From Mariniphaga sediminis (lineage in GTDB: Bacteria > Bacteroidota > Bacteroidia > Bacteroidales > Prolixibacteraceae), in contig NZ_QWET01000001.1 in NCBI RefSeq assembly GCF_003573545.1, forward strand, positions 248,001 through 312,000: a stretch of DNA of 64,000 bases. The letters are read 5' to 3'. How positions within the stretch are numbered: the first letter of the stretch is position 1; each line of letters starts with the position of its first letter. Below the pieces are notes generated by a model. That model saw nothing but the letters and a program-made list of their open reading frames with translations. It was not told the DNA's origin and ran no database searches. Both the position numbers and the translations under genes were made by a program. Positions 1-10,400 of the stretch are shown piece after piece.

Positions 1-225
1 GTCAAGTACCAGTATCCGGGCATATAAAGAATCATTAATTAATCTATTGATATCCTTTCTCGTAATATTAACTTTGGCAATGCCAGCTTTAAGTTGGGCA
101 GCATCTGCTACGATAGTTCCTAGCAGAAGGGATAGTCCTGTCAAAAGTAGTATAAGGTATATTTTGAGCGAGATAAAAATATGCTTACAGGTAAATTTAA
201 AATTCGAACGATAAAATAAACTCAT
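1..225 (-). CDS. Neutral-ceramidase-like hydrolase, N-terminal fragment cut by window edge
   Basis: Reading leftwards from an ATG at 225, the frame stays open for 75 codons to the window edge, so only the N-terminus is present. It has a basic N-terminus and a hydrophobic export segment (about residues 16-42), then the start of a mature domain (KAGIAKVNIT and NDSLYARILVLD). These two blocks match the same part of the neighbouring gene (KAGVAKVDIT, NDSLYVKALVLE), so the two are tandem paralogues. By that similarity it should be a secreted member of the neutral/alkaline non-lysosomal ceramidase N-terminal domain family. It lies 23 bp downstream of the neighbour on the same strand and probably ends the same transcript. 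Catalytic residues are outside the window, so activity cannot be judged. Confidence 0.85.
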   Translation of the reverse strand, partial: MSLFYRSNFKFTCKHIFISLKIYLILLLTGLSLLLGTIVADAAQLKAGIAKVNITRKDINRLINDSLYARILVLD

Positions 226-248
226 TTCCGCTTCAGATTAATTTGTTA

Positions 249-1790
249 TTATATATTGTTTAATATATCTAAAACTTTTTCTTCATATATCTCTTGCCAT
301 TCAGGTGCGATAAAGCAATCACAATCCTCCTGTACGCCTCCATTATATTGTTCAATTGTTGGGGCATAGTAGATGTAGCCATTAGTAAATCCTGCTGTGA
401 ATGTAAATTTATGAGGTGACATATTTTTAATGTTCAATCCTACTTCTACTGAAACCTCACCCGGAAAAGTTACCATAACAAAATTTCCAATTCTTATACC
501 CTGTATTTCGATATCGATTGTAGGTTCACCTGCATCTTCATTGGATTTTTGATGCTCTTGCAGTAAAGAGATATTAGCAAGAAGGCCTGCCAGTCTGTCC
601 ATTGCATAAATATTGCTAAGATATTTATCAATATGACCCCTGTTCTCCTTATCCAGTTGTTTCAGGTCGTTCCTGCCAATACTCTTTTCGTGCAGATATC
701 TGTGTGAATAATAAGACGGATACTCCTCAAAAAGATTATACTTGATATATAGTGGTAGAAAAGTTTTAAAATTGAGACTGGTATTTCTCAGTGATTTAAG
801 AAGCCTGTCTACTTCAACTTCCATAGATTCAATTCGTTTCTGGAAATCTGTCCGGCGGGGTAATTTTATTATTTCATTTACAACTTTCAAACTGCCATTA
901 TTGGTGGTTTGAATTGTTTTAAGTGCCGACATTGTGCTAATTCCCAGCTTAGTGCCTAATACTTCAGCATCCCGGGGAGTATTCACATCTTTGTAAAGGA
1001 TTGTTGAGATATCACCTCCAAACCCCTGAATAAATAAGGCTATTGTACCCTCACTAAGATTATCCTCAATTATCTTTGAGGCAAATCCAGGGAAATCAGC
1101 TGTTGCTTCCTTGTTAGGGACTCCTTGGTAAGGATGTCCTGCAAAATTGTAAACAACAGCTAAGGTTTCTCCATTCAACTTATCAAGGCGTAATATACCT
1201 ATTTCATAATCTTGCGGGCCAAGGTCAATAACCTCTTCGTCAGGTGGCATAGGATAAGCATGCCTGATGTCTGCCTCTTTCCCATTTTTAAGCTTAAATC
1301 TTCTGTTTTCAGTGATTCTGTCTTCGTATCCCTTGCCAACACCTGTCCTTACTGGAACCATATTTTGCATTGCTGATTTGACAGCTTTTACTGTTCGCTG
1401 TGCAATATCGGGACAGACGTTATAGCCAGCACCATGAAGATGGCTTGCATTGACAAGAATATTTTTACTAATTATATTTAGGTCCCTTTCTATTTCTGAC
1501 CTTACTCTTTCAAGATAACCATCATCTATTGATCCAATTCCTCCAATAGCCACAGCATCGACAGTTATTATTGCGGCTCTGACCCCATCGTTTTCAAGTA
1601 CCAGGGCTTTCACATATAATGAATCATTAACAGCAGGATATGAATCTGTATTTGTTATATCTACCTTTGCAACACCTGCTTTTAGCCAGGCAGCCTCAGC
1701 GCTGCCTGAATATATAATTCCTGAGATCCCGGGAGAAATAATAGTATATAAAATCAACCTTTTGAGAATTTTCTTTGTCAGTAAAGCCAT
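249..1790 (-). CDS. Secreted neutral/alkaline ceramidase-like hydrolase
   Basis: A 513-residue exported protein of the neutral/alkaline non-lysosomal ceramidase N-terminal domain family. Residues 1-34 look like a signal peptide. Motifs expected of the family are visible: NASHLHGAGY at 114-123 (H117 and H119, candidate zinc ligands), NFAGHP at 215-220 (H219), and GGDIS at 258-262, matching the GDVS block whose Ser is the nucleophile in characterised ceramidases. Many Bacteroidota proteins of this family have no proven ceramidase activity, so the substrate (ceramide or another amide/ester) is open. The gene is the penultimate member of a sigma/FecR/SusC/SusD-led cluster and is followed by a second copy. 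A role in degrading a lipid or conjugate imported through the SusCD pair is an inference. Confidence 0.8.
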   Translation of the reverse strand: MALLTKKILKRLILYTIISPGISGIIYSGSAEAAWLKAGVAKVDITNTDSYPAVNDSLYVKALVLENDGVRAAIITVDAVAIGGIGSIDDGYLERVRSEIERDLNIISKNILVNASHLHGAGYNVCPDIAQRTVKAVKSAMQNMVPVRTGVGKGYEDRITENRRFKLKNGKEADIRHAYPMPPDEEVIDLGPQDYEIGILRLDKLNGETLAVVYNFAGHPYQGVPNKEATADFPGFASKIIEDNLSEGTIALFIQGFGGDISTILYKDVNTPRDAEVLGTKLGISTMSALKTIQTTNNGSLKVVNEIIKLPRRTDFQKRIESMEVEVDRLLKSLRNTSLNFKTFLPLYIKYNLFEEYPSYYSHRYLHEKSIGRNDLKQLDKENRGHIDKYLSNIYAMDRLAGLLANISLLQEHQKSNEDAGEPTIDIEIQGIRIGNFVMVTFPGEVSVEVGLNIKNMSPHKFTFTAGFTNGYIYYAPTIEQYNGGVQEDCDCFIAPEWQEIYEEKVLDILNNI

Positions 1791-1859
1791 ATATTATTTT
1801 TTAGATTATTCGAATTCCCTACATCGTAGAGAAGCATGAAATGTCTAATAGTCAATTTT

Positions 1860-4181
1860 TTATTTTAGTTTTAAATACTTGTCAAGAAATTGTAATGTTC
1901 CTACTCCATGAATCTCATGGGGCCCGTTAAAAAATTCAATCGTAGTACGATCACTAATTCCCAAGTTAGCATATAGTCGCCTAACCTTAGCATATTCATA
2001 AGCTACCCACTCATCAGGTGCAACTCCATCCATATGTCCCCGTTCTACCATAAAAGGTTTTGGGGCAATAAGTCCTGCCAATTCTGAATAATTAATAATA
2101 TTACCAAAATCAAATTCAAATATTTCATATTCACCAACTAGCATGTAACTGGATTTAAAATCTACTGAGGTTGTTTTCCATATCCACTGATTGAAATCAC
2201 CAGAACAAATCACCACCGAATAATTATTTAAAATAGGAGGTACTCGCATTGCTGTCTTACCTCCATAAGATAAGCCGTAAAACCCAAAATGTTCTTTGTC
2301 AACAAATTGGAGTTGTCTTAACCATTTTAGTGTCTGTTCATGCTGGCCTATGATTACTGAGTACAAGGATTTTTTTAGTGGATTGGCCATTCTTTGAATT
2401 GTGCGAAAATTTTCAATCCCATAAGGATCTTGTGGAGTGTAAACTATATACCCCTGATCGGCTAAAGTTGATCCAAAAGAATAATAGGCTGATTTAATAT
2501 TGGGATCTATAAGTGGTTCAGGGCGGCCACCCAAGCCATGTTGAAAAACCACTACAGGACGTTTTTCTCCTGGCTGGATATCTTTTGGAACCAACAGAAT
2601 TCCTCCGGCTATTATTCCCGGCCATACATCCAATTTTACCCAATAACCACGCCAATTAGGTGTTTCATATGTCAATCTGGTGCGAGGATTAAAAGATTGG
2701 GTGGGTGATGGCATCTTTCCAATTATTTCTTCATGAAAATATTTCCTGTATGGTTTTGTTGTTTCTACCCATTGTTCCACTGAGGTGTCATCTGCCTTAT
2801 CCCAAAACTTTTTCCGCTCATCGCTACTGTGATTAATTACTTTGTCCAAATGCCTCACTAATTCCATAAACTGATTGCGCATACGTAAACCAGAATCAAA
2901 ATCATGTCGTAACTTAGTGATTTTATTATAAGCTGGAGATTCTTTATTTTCAATACCTAGACCGGAAAAAAGTTTTTCTAATGCACTCTTTGAACCTGGC
3001 AATCCTTTCCCATTGCCACTTACCACAACCTGCATTTTTTCGGGGACACCTAAATTTATAAATACTTTTTCAGCTCTACGTGCTTCTGCTTGCACCGATT
3101 CGAGAGAGGGAGTTTTTAAGAATCCTGGAGCTGCGACATTTCTGCGCTTTCCCTTAGCTGCTGGTGGACCATCTACCTGTGGCCCTTCGCACGCTTCTAT
3201 AACTAGTAGTCTTGGTGCTATAAGGCTTGCGATTTCAGCATCTCCAAACTCTTCAAGTAATCCCCATACATTCCTGTAAATTGGCTCTTCCCAAATTTGT
3301 TCTCTTTCCTGAAAATATCCGCTGACCAATGTTCCATCAATGCGGGTGTCTATGGCAGCACTATATAAAGCAATTAGTCCTCCTTCTCCGTATCCTGCTA
3401 CAGCAACAGGTAAATCCGCTGACTGATTTTTAAACCAGTCTACTGCTGCCAATACCTTTTGAACTTCATATCCTATAATATGTCTTCCCACTTCAAATGC
3501 CCGACGATAAATAAATTCCCTGTGAGGTTGGTTTGTCATAACAATTTCCGGGTTTCCTGACCAGGTATCCTTCCTATCAATCAAAAGCGGAATAATTAGT
3601 CGACATCCCTTTTCTGCTAACCTACGTGCAAACAGAGCTTTTGAAGGTACTTCCGGATTTAATCCCATTAGTTCTTCTGGTGATTGATCTGCATCCGGTA
3701 CAACTACTATCTGAGCCTGAACTGTTGTATGGGGTTCTATCCACAAACCTGTCCCGGTAACATTTTCCAGAACCTGCCAACTGACACTATATACATTGTA
3801 GGCATCAGTTTTGGCTATTAAAGCCTCTAGAGTTGTACTTTTATTTAGAATTAATTCATGTGTGGCTTTTCGCTCGTCCACCACACCTGTGATTTTTTTA
3901 ATTCGAGTACGATTTGAAGCAACAGATTTAATATAATCTGCTGAAGATGTATAGTTTCGGTGCCAATGTGTTTCACGGTTTTTTACAGAGGTTTTCAGTT
4001 CATTAGAAAAATGCTGGCATATGCCCTCAATCATTTGAGGGCGTAAACTTTCCACTTCAGCTACTGACATAAGCTTTGTTCCCCATAAATAACCTGATGG
4101 ACTTTCCTGTGCCTGTCCTGAAGGTATAATTCCAAAACTGATTAGAAAGCTTAAGCATATGTATTTACATACTAATTTCAT
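1860..4181 (-). CDS. Exported tandem alpha/beta-hydrolase (dienelactone hydrolase/acetyl-xylan-esterase-like)
   Basis: A 773-residue protein with a signal peptide (about 1-24) and two alpha/beta-hydrolase modules. The C-terminal module looks complete: oxyanion region HGLGG at 548-552, nucleophile elbow GLSYG at 636-640 (Ser638), an acid candidate near RGHMDG at 714-719, and the terminal HEIHG at 755-759 supplying the His. The N-terminal module has GYGEG at 263-267 where GxSxG is expected, so its nucleophile position is Gly and it is probably not catalytic. The family includes carbohydrate and acyl esterases and prolyl-oligopeptidase-like enzymes. The exact ester is not predictable. It lies in the SusCD-led cluster between the Gfo/Idh/MocA oxidoreductase and the ceramidase-like genes. 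Confidence 0.82.
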   Translation of the reverse strand: MKLVCKYICLSFLISFGIIPSGQAQESPSGYLWGTKLMSVAEVESLRPQMIEGICQHFSNELKTSVKNRETHWHRNYTSSADYIKSVASNRTRIKKITGVVDERKATHELILNKSTTLEALIAKTDAYNVYSVSWQVLENVTGTGLWIEPHTTVQAQIVVVPDADQSPEELMGLNPEVPSKALFARRLAEKGCRLIIPLLIDRKDTWSGNPEIVMTNQPHREFIYRRAFEVGRHIIGYEVQKVLAAVDWFKNQSADLPVAVAGYGEGGLIALYSAAIDTRIDGTLVSGYFQEREQIWEEPIYRNVWGLLEEFGDAEIASLIAPRLLVIEACEGPQVDGPPAAKGKRRNVAAPGFLKTPSLESVQAEARRAEKVFINLGVPEKMQVVVSGNGKGLPGSKSALEKLFSGLGIENKESPAYNKITKLRHDFDSGLRMRNQFMELVRHLDKVINHSSDERKKFWDKADDTSVEQWVETTKPYRKYFHEEIIGKMPSPTQSFNPRTRLTYETPNWRGYWVKLDVWPGIIAGGILLVPKDIQPGEKRPVVVFQHGLGGRPEPLIDPNIKSAYYSFGSTLADQGYIVYTPQDPYGIENFRTIQRMANPLKKSLYSVIIGQHEQTLKWLRQLQFVDKEHFGFYGLSYGGKTAMRVPPILNNYSVVICSGDFNQWIWKTTSVDFKSSYMLVGEYEIFEFDFGNIINYSELAGLIAPKPFMVERGHMDGVAPDEWVAYEYAKVRRLYANLGISDRTTIEFFNGPHEIHGVGTLQFLDKYLKLK

Positions 4182-4232
4182 CTTTTATACATGTAAGGAT
4201 TTTTCGAGATTTATCACTCTTGTAAAGGAAGA

Positions 4233-4271
4233 TTGCTGAAAACCTTGCCGAAAAAGGTAGGTTTTCAGCAA
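4233..4271. terminator. Intergenic 13-bp perfect hairpin between oxidoreductase and hydrolase genes
   Basis: Arms TTGCTGAAAACCT (4233-4245) and AGGTTTTCAGCAA (4259-4271) pair perfectly around a 13-nt loop. It lies just after the minus-strand oxidoreductase gene and before the hydrolase gene. The tract that follows in the minus direction is only moderately T-rich, so it may be a partial terminator or a 3'-end stabiliser that sets relative expression within the cluster. Confidence 0.6.
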
Positions 4272-4304
4272 AATCTGATATTTATTACTCAGTTTTCTTC
4301 AATT

Positions 4305-5720
4305 CTATACCTGATCTGGTATCTTCCAGGGAGACCGGCCTCCATCTTGTCGTGCCAGTAGCTTATTCGCTTCATTATTATCAATAAATGTTTCTGTTGA
4401 ACCATCAATTTTTAATAGCTGGTTTCCGGTTCTATATGCAATATAGGCCATATGTGAAATGGCTTGTGAAATATGTGCCCTTTCCACATCTGCATTAGGA
4501 GTTTCGCGGGTACGAATACAATCCATAAAGTTGGCTATATGCTTTTTGACCGGATTATTGCCTGTCATAATAGCTATAGTTTCTCCTTTCTCATTAAAAG
4601 CCTGCCAGCCTCCACCATGCCGTCCTAAATACATCATCCCGTTAGTTCCATATATCTCAATCCTAGTACCGGTAAATTGCCAGTCAGGGAAGAGTGCTTT
4701 GCTGGCTCTGATTTCATGTGGAACTTTTATTAAACTTGTCCACCAGTCAACTTCCAGAGACAAAGTAATGTCTCCATAATCATATATAGCTGTCAGAGAA
4801 TCAGGAATATCAGCTACATGCTCCGGATATCGTACTTCCCCTTTCCCATATACAGAAACCGGATAATCTATTCCAGTAAGAGCAGACGCTACCCAACGAG
4901 CAACATCCAACTGATGTATTGATTCCGAATCACTTCCTGAATATTCCCAAAAATAACGCCATACGCCAGGCCCTGTCTTTTTGGGATTATAGGGTAATTT
5001 TGACGCAGGACCGCACCACATATCATAATCGAATTCACTCGGTATAGACACTTCCGGATAAGGCCCAGGATAACCCAGTTGTCCTTTCAGCATGTTTAAG
5101 ACTTTTATATAGTGTATTTTACCAATATTTCCTGCTTTTAAATACTCAATAGCTTTTTCATGATATTGGCCACTTCTGTTTTGTGATCCCACTTGTACAA
5201 TTCTTGAATATTTTCGAGCAGCCTCCACCATTTTTCGTCCTTCATAAACATTGGGAGACATAGGTTTTTCTACATAGACATCCTTGCCTGCCTGGCATGC
5301 CATAATTGTTGCCAATGGTGCCCAATGGGTACCGGGAGAGATGATCATGGCTGTAACTTCTTTATCTTCTAGAATTTTTCTAAAGTCTTGGGTCGTTTTT
5401 GGAATTCTGCTTTGTCCCATGCTTGCTTGTGTTACTTCCCAATCCTGTTCAGTTCTGTGTTGCCAACTTTCTCCGCTACATGCCTTTAGTCCATTTGCTA
5501 TGCGCCGTTTGTCAACGTCGCAAATGTATGCAATCTCAGCACCTTGCTTTATAAATTCCTCTATGAGATAAAGATTTCTTCCTCCTAATCCCATGACTCC
5601 AAGAATGATTTTGTCGTTTGCATTAACTTTTTTAGCAATGGCAGAATTATAAATTCCACTAATAACTACTCCTGATCCTATTAAAGCACTTTTTGCTATA
5701 AACCTTCTACGATTTATCAT
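4305..5720 (-). CDS. Tat-exported Gfo/Idh/MocA family oxidoreductase
   Basis: A 471-residue NAD(P)-dependent oxidoreductase of the Gfo/Idh/MocA family. The N-terminus carries a twin-arginine export signal (RRRFIAKS at 4-11, then a hydrophobic stretch), so it is probably folded with its cofactor and exported. The Rossmann nucleotide-binding loop is GVMGLGGR (41-48), and the family motif EKP is at 151-153 (VEKPMS). The C-terminal part carries the substrate-binding sheet (HQLDVARW region and the TNGMMYLG block). Exported Bacteroidota members act on sugars or cyclitols, some as glycosidases with a tightly held NAD. The substrate here is unknown. It is placed directly after susD, so it probably acts on the ligand handled by that SusCD pair. 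Confidence 0.88.
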   Translation of the reverse strand: MINRRRFIAKSALIGSGVVISGIYNSAIAKKVNANDKIILGVMGLGGRNLYLIEEFIKQGAEIAYICDVDKRRIANGLKACSGESWQHRTEQDWEVTQASMGQSRIPKTTQDFRKILEDKEVTAMIISPGTHWAPLATIMACQAGKDVYVEKPMSPNVYEGRKMVEAARKYSRIVQVGSQNRSGQYHEKAIEYLKAGNIGKIHYIKVLNMLKGQLGYPGPYPEVSIPSEFDYDMWCGPASKLPYNPKKTGPGVWRYFWEYSGSDSESIHQLDVARWVASALTGIDYPVSVYGKGEVRYPEHVADIPDSLTAIYDYGDITLSLEVDWWTSLIKVPHEIRASKALFPDWQFTGTRIEIYGTNGMMYLGRHGGGWQAFNEKGETIAIMTGNNPVKKHIANFMDCIRTRETPNADVERAHISQAISHMAYIAYRTGNQLLKIDGSTETFIDNNEANKLLARQDGGRSPWKIPDQV

Positions 5721-5759
5721 GTCTCGTCTTTTTAAAAGTGTTGAAAGAAATTAATTTCG

Positions 5760-7391
5760 TTAATTATATCCAGGATTTTGATGTAAATTATCATTAATGT
5801 CAAGTTCTGGCAGTGGAATGGGCCACAGGTAATTGTGATCATGAAATTCAATGCTTCCTATTATTAAATGACCATCCTCTGTAATAGCATATAGCCCTTC
5901 ATATTCATCAGGATTATCAGTGATTTTCATCCCATGAAGTTCCTGACTTGCTTCTTCCTTAAGGGTTCTCCATCTTTTTAAGTCAAAATAGTCTATTCCT
6001 CCTTCAAAAGTTAGCTCAATTGCTCTTTCTCTTCGGACAATATCTCTCAGTTTATTCAAATTTGTCTCGGTGACAATAGGCATGTTTATAGCTTCACGTT
6101 GCCTAACAAGATTTATAGTATTGTCAAGTAGCTCTTGAGTGATAGAATTTCCCGCTTCCAATTCAGCCTCAAGTCTGCTTAAAAGTATTTCAGCATAACG
6201 TATTTGAGGATAATCACCTCCATATTGTCTTGGATTACCTTCATAATCTTTATCCCAGAATTTTTGTAGAATATAACCTGTTATATTAGGACCAGTTTGG
6301 CCTGTTTTTGCTATAGTTTCTGGATCTCCCTCAAATATTTTTCCATTTACTTCTGAGTAACCAGTTATTAAAACTGTAGAATACAATCGGGGATCTCTGT
6401 TTTGAAAAGGATTCTCTGGATCATAAATTCCCGATACTGAAATTGACTCCCCATCAACCATTGGAAACTTGTCTAGTACATGCTGGAATATATTGCATCC
6501 ATTAAAACCTCCATATAATGAACTTTTTATTATATGCTGTGTAATTGTTTCTCCAAGTTCATTTTCCATATATTGGTTGGCAAAAATTATTTCATCACTA
6601 TTTTCTCCTTCATCTTCAAAAAGTTCTTTATACCGTGGGTCAATTATATATCTGTTCAAATCCATTATTTCTTTATATGTTACTGCTGCTTCTGACCATT
6701 TTTCCTCAGCTAAAAGTAATCTGCCTTTTAAAGCAAGAGCTGCTCCTTTTTCTACTCTGCCTTTAGCTGATGCGGCTTGTTTCACAGGAAGATTCTGTGC
6801 TGCCTCGGTTAATTCAGTTAATATAAAATTCACCAATTCTTCTTTTGATGCTTGGCTTATTGAATTGGCTTGGTCAGCTGTTAATGTAGTTTTTATTAAA
6901 GGAACATTTTCCCATAACTGGAGAAGCCAGAAATATGTAAAAGCCCTTAAAAACTTTACTTCACCTTTCATTGCAGTCTTTCTTGTTTCATCCATGTCTA
7001 CCTTGTCAATATTATCAAGAAAATAATTTGTTCGGGCAATTTTTTTAAATGCATTTCTCCATAAAGTAGTTATAGTTCCATGAATTGGACTTATTTCTCT
7101 TTCCCTACCATAGCCAAAATCTCTCCAGCTTGAATATCCAGCCCAATGGGACATATAAATCATAGTTTTGTCTAAATCCAAGAGTCTCTCAGGCCACCCT
7201 CCATTATAAGCATAACAACCCATTAATGCTTGATGTGCTTCTTCTTCAGATTGCCAAAAAATTGCTTCACTTAATGATGTCTTTGGATTTTCCACTAAAT
7301 AATTTTCTTTACATGCTGGAGTTAATAAGATCATTAAAACCAGAATTAAAAGATTTTTTTTCGCTATTCTATTTAAATTTTCGGTAGTCAT
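5760..7391 (-). CDS. RagB/SusD family nutrient-uptake outer-membrane lipoprotein
   Basis: A 543-residue SusD-type surface lipoprotein. The N-terminus has a hydrophobic signal ending in LLTPAC, with Cys27 as the lipidation site. The mature chain opens with the family pattern ENPKTSLSEAIFWQSEEEAHQA, here a split of conserved blocks, followed by helical TPR-like segments and the usual C-terminal block RERAIELTFEGG...DLKRW. The C-terminus WPIPLPELDINDNLHQNPGY is typical of the family. It forms a lid-and-barrel complex with the SusC partner encoded 11 bp upstream on the same strand, capturing an oligosaccharide or other ligand at the cell surface. Length is normal. The ligand is unknown. Confidence 0.95.
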   Translation of the reverse strand: MTTENLNRIAKKNLLILVLMILLTPACKENYLVENPKTSLSEAIFWQSEEEAHQALMGCYAYNGGWPERLLDLDKTMIYMSHWAGYSSWRDFGYGREREISPIHGTITTLWRNAFKKIARTNYFLDNIDKVDMDETRKTAMKGEVKFLRAFTYFWLLQLWENVPLIKTTLTADQANSISQASKEELVNFILTELTEAAQNLPVKQAASAKGRVEKGAALALKGRLLLAEEKWSEAAVTYKEIMDLNRYIIDPRYKELFEDEGENSDEIIFANQYMENELGETITQHIIKSSLYGGFNGCNIFQHVLDKFPMVDGESISVSGIYDPENPFQNRDPRLYSTVLITGYSEVNGKIFEGDPETIAKTGQTGPNITGYILQKFWDKDYEGNPRQYGGDYPQIRYAEILLSRLEAELEAGNSITQELLDNTINLVRQREAINMPIVTETNLNKLRDIVRRERAIELTFEGGIDYFDLKRWRTLKEEASQELHGMKITDNPDEYEGLYAITEDGHLIIGSIEFHDHNYLWPIPLPELDINDNLHQNPGYN

Positions 7392-7402
7392 ATCTATAGT
7401 TG

Positions 7403-10400
7403 TTAAAATTGAACACTAATTCCTACACTCCATAAGCCAGTAATGGGATAATAGCTCGGATTTTGTCCGCCTGTAGTTGTCATCTCAGGATCCCATCCAG
7501 GATAATAATGATCAAAAGACTTAATATTTTCACCATTTACATATACTCGGAATTGGTCGATAAAAGTTCTTTGTAATAGTTTTGATGTGATATTATATCC
7601 GAGTTGGATAGTTTTTACCCTTAGAAAACTAGCATCTCGCGTCCAGTAATCTAAATTTACCTCCCAAGGATATTCATGTAAGGCCATTTCCAATCTAGGA
7701 TATTTTGCATGCCGATCTGGATTTTTTTCTGTCCACCGGTTATCTATATGCCATTGTTGAATATTACCATTATTGACAAATGCTAATTCTTTTCCTTGAA
7801 TCAGTTTTTCTAATCCAGCCTGTCCTTGAAGTTGGAGATAGAAATCAAAGCCCTTAAAGTCAGCTGTTATCCCCATTCCAAAAAGATATTTAGGAAATAA
7901 ATTTCCAATTATTGTTCTGTCATGTGCTGAAGTAATTATTCCATCAGGAACTCCGTCAGGTCCACTTATATCTTTAAAACGGGGGAATCCAGGTTTAGCA
8001 GTATAATTTTGGGTAGCGTAGTTGGCTATATCAGTTTCATCAATAAAAAGGCCTTCAGTTTGATATCCATAAATAGAGTTTAATGGATGTCCAATAAATA
8101 ACCCTTTCCCAATATCTTGCTCCACTTCAGCTAGATCAAGAACTTTATTATGGTTAACTGAAAAATTTGAAAAAATGCTATAGGAAAAATCTTTTATCCT
8201 ATTTTTATGATTTATTTCAAATTCAAAACCTTTATTTTCTACTGCTCCTGCATTTTGCTCACCCACTGACATACCTAAAACCTGAGAAACAGAAATATTA
8301 TAAAGAATATTTTCAGTTTTCTTATAGTAGTAGTCTCCAACTATAATTAATTTTCCACCAAATAAACCCAAATCAACTCCCCCATTTGTTATTTTAGTCT
8401 CTTCCCATGTAATACCTGAAAAGGGTAAATTAGTTAATTGTATTCCTGGCAGTATGGTTTCTTCTTCTCCAGTAGCATATTTCGAGCTTAAATTAAGCAC
8501 CTTTTGATATGGGTAATCTCCAATCTGCTGATTCCCTAAGATACCATGAGAACCACGTATTTTTAAATTCTCAACCCAGGGGACTTGAAAGAATTTTTCT
8601 TCAGAAATAATCCATGCTGCAGAGAAGGAGGGGAATAATCCAAATCTTTCTCTTGTCGAAAAGCGTGATGACCCATCATAACGAATATTTCCTTCTAATA
8701 GATATCTTCCAAGGAGTGAATAGTTTAATCTTCCAAAGTACGATATTAACTTCCAAGTATTGCCATATTCAGAATTTTCGTCATTTGATGGCGATGCAGC
8801 ATCTAGAAAATGAAGATTATTGCTGGGGAAATTATCTCTATAACCGGTTAACGTTTCTCCATCATAGGATTCATTTGAAAATCCAGCAAGTATTTGTAAA
8901 CTATGATTCCCGAATGATTTGTCATAGTTTAGTATTATATCATTTAAAAGTTCTCTGCTTAGAGATGAATTAACGTATGCTTGGTTCGGGCCAAAAGACC
9001 AATTTGGATCTGCCGTAAATTTTGCACCAAATAATCTATATTTTGAATGGCCATATCGATAACTAAATCTCCCAGCTATTTTTAAAGATTCTACTATTTT
9101 CCACTCCAATGAAATATTAGAGCTAAAACTTGTACCTTTTGTTTCACTAAAGGAGCCACTAGCCAAATGGCCTTCAGCAACAGGATGCCCCATAAAAGTC
9201 CCGTATGTGCCATCCGATTTTTCCCCAGGAACAGTTGCGTTATATGCATTTGCAGCAGTTATTACACCGACTAAATCACTAGTGCGTGCACCATCGTCAG
9301 TAATCCCTGCAGGTCGATTCCTAATTGATTGACTTCCGTTAAATTTTACATTTAAGGTCAAATTATTATTCAATTTACTGTTAACATTTAAAAGCATGTC
9401 GTAACGATCGTACTCATTTTGTTCGATAAGACCATTTTGTTTAAGATATCCAGTTGAAAACAGATATTGTGCCCCTTCTGTGCCTCCATTAAAAGTTATA
9501 TTGTGTTTCATTTGAAGGCCATCGCCTGAATTAAATAAATCTTTAAGATGGTGTTTGTTGGGATAATTATCAGGATCAACACCGGATCTAAATTTTTCAA
9601 TTTCTTCTTGTGTAAATTCAGGATTTTGTCCCATATTAATCCGTGCTTCATTTTTCATTTCAGCATAAGTCCAAGAATCTACATATTGCGGTAATTCAGT
9701 TGCCTGTTGTTTCCCAACATAGGATTCATAATGTACTTGTAACATACCTTCTTTTCCTCTTTTTGTTTGAACTATAATTACACCATTTGCTGCCCTTGAA
9801 CCGTATATAGCAGCAGATGCAGCATCCTTGAGTACAGATATGCTTTCGACGTTATTAGGGTTTACAGAATTTATGGAGCTTGGAACACCATCTACTAAAA
9901 CTAAAGGGCCTGTTCCTGCTCTACTAAAAGTTCCGAGACCTCGAATTCTTAATGAAGCTGCGTCCGAGCCAGGTTCCCCTGAGGTTTGGGTGGCTGTTAT
10001 ACCACTCATTACACCTTGTAACAGCTGTGAGGCTTGTGATGCTGCTCTTTTGCTAAGTTGCTCACTACTTACTGAACTTACAGAACCAGTTAAATTTACT
10101 TTTTTCTGTGTTCCATAGCCAATTGCAACTACTTCTTTTAGCCCAATTGCCTCTTCTTCCATGACTACATAAATACTCGTTTGGCTGCCCACTGCAATTT
10201 CCTGAGCTTTCATTCCCACGAAAGAAAATAGTAATCTGGCATCTAATGGAATATTTACTATTGAGTAACTTCCATTTGCATCGGTAACTGTACCTTGTGT
10301 AGTCCCTTTAACCACAACCGTTACACCTGGTAAAGGTTGACCATCGGAATCGGTTACTTTACCGGAAACTGTTTTGGCCTGATCCGGTAGCAATTTTTCA

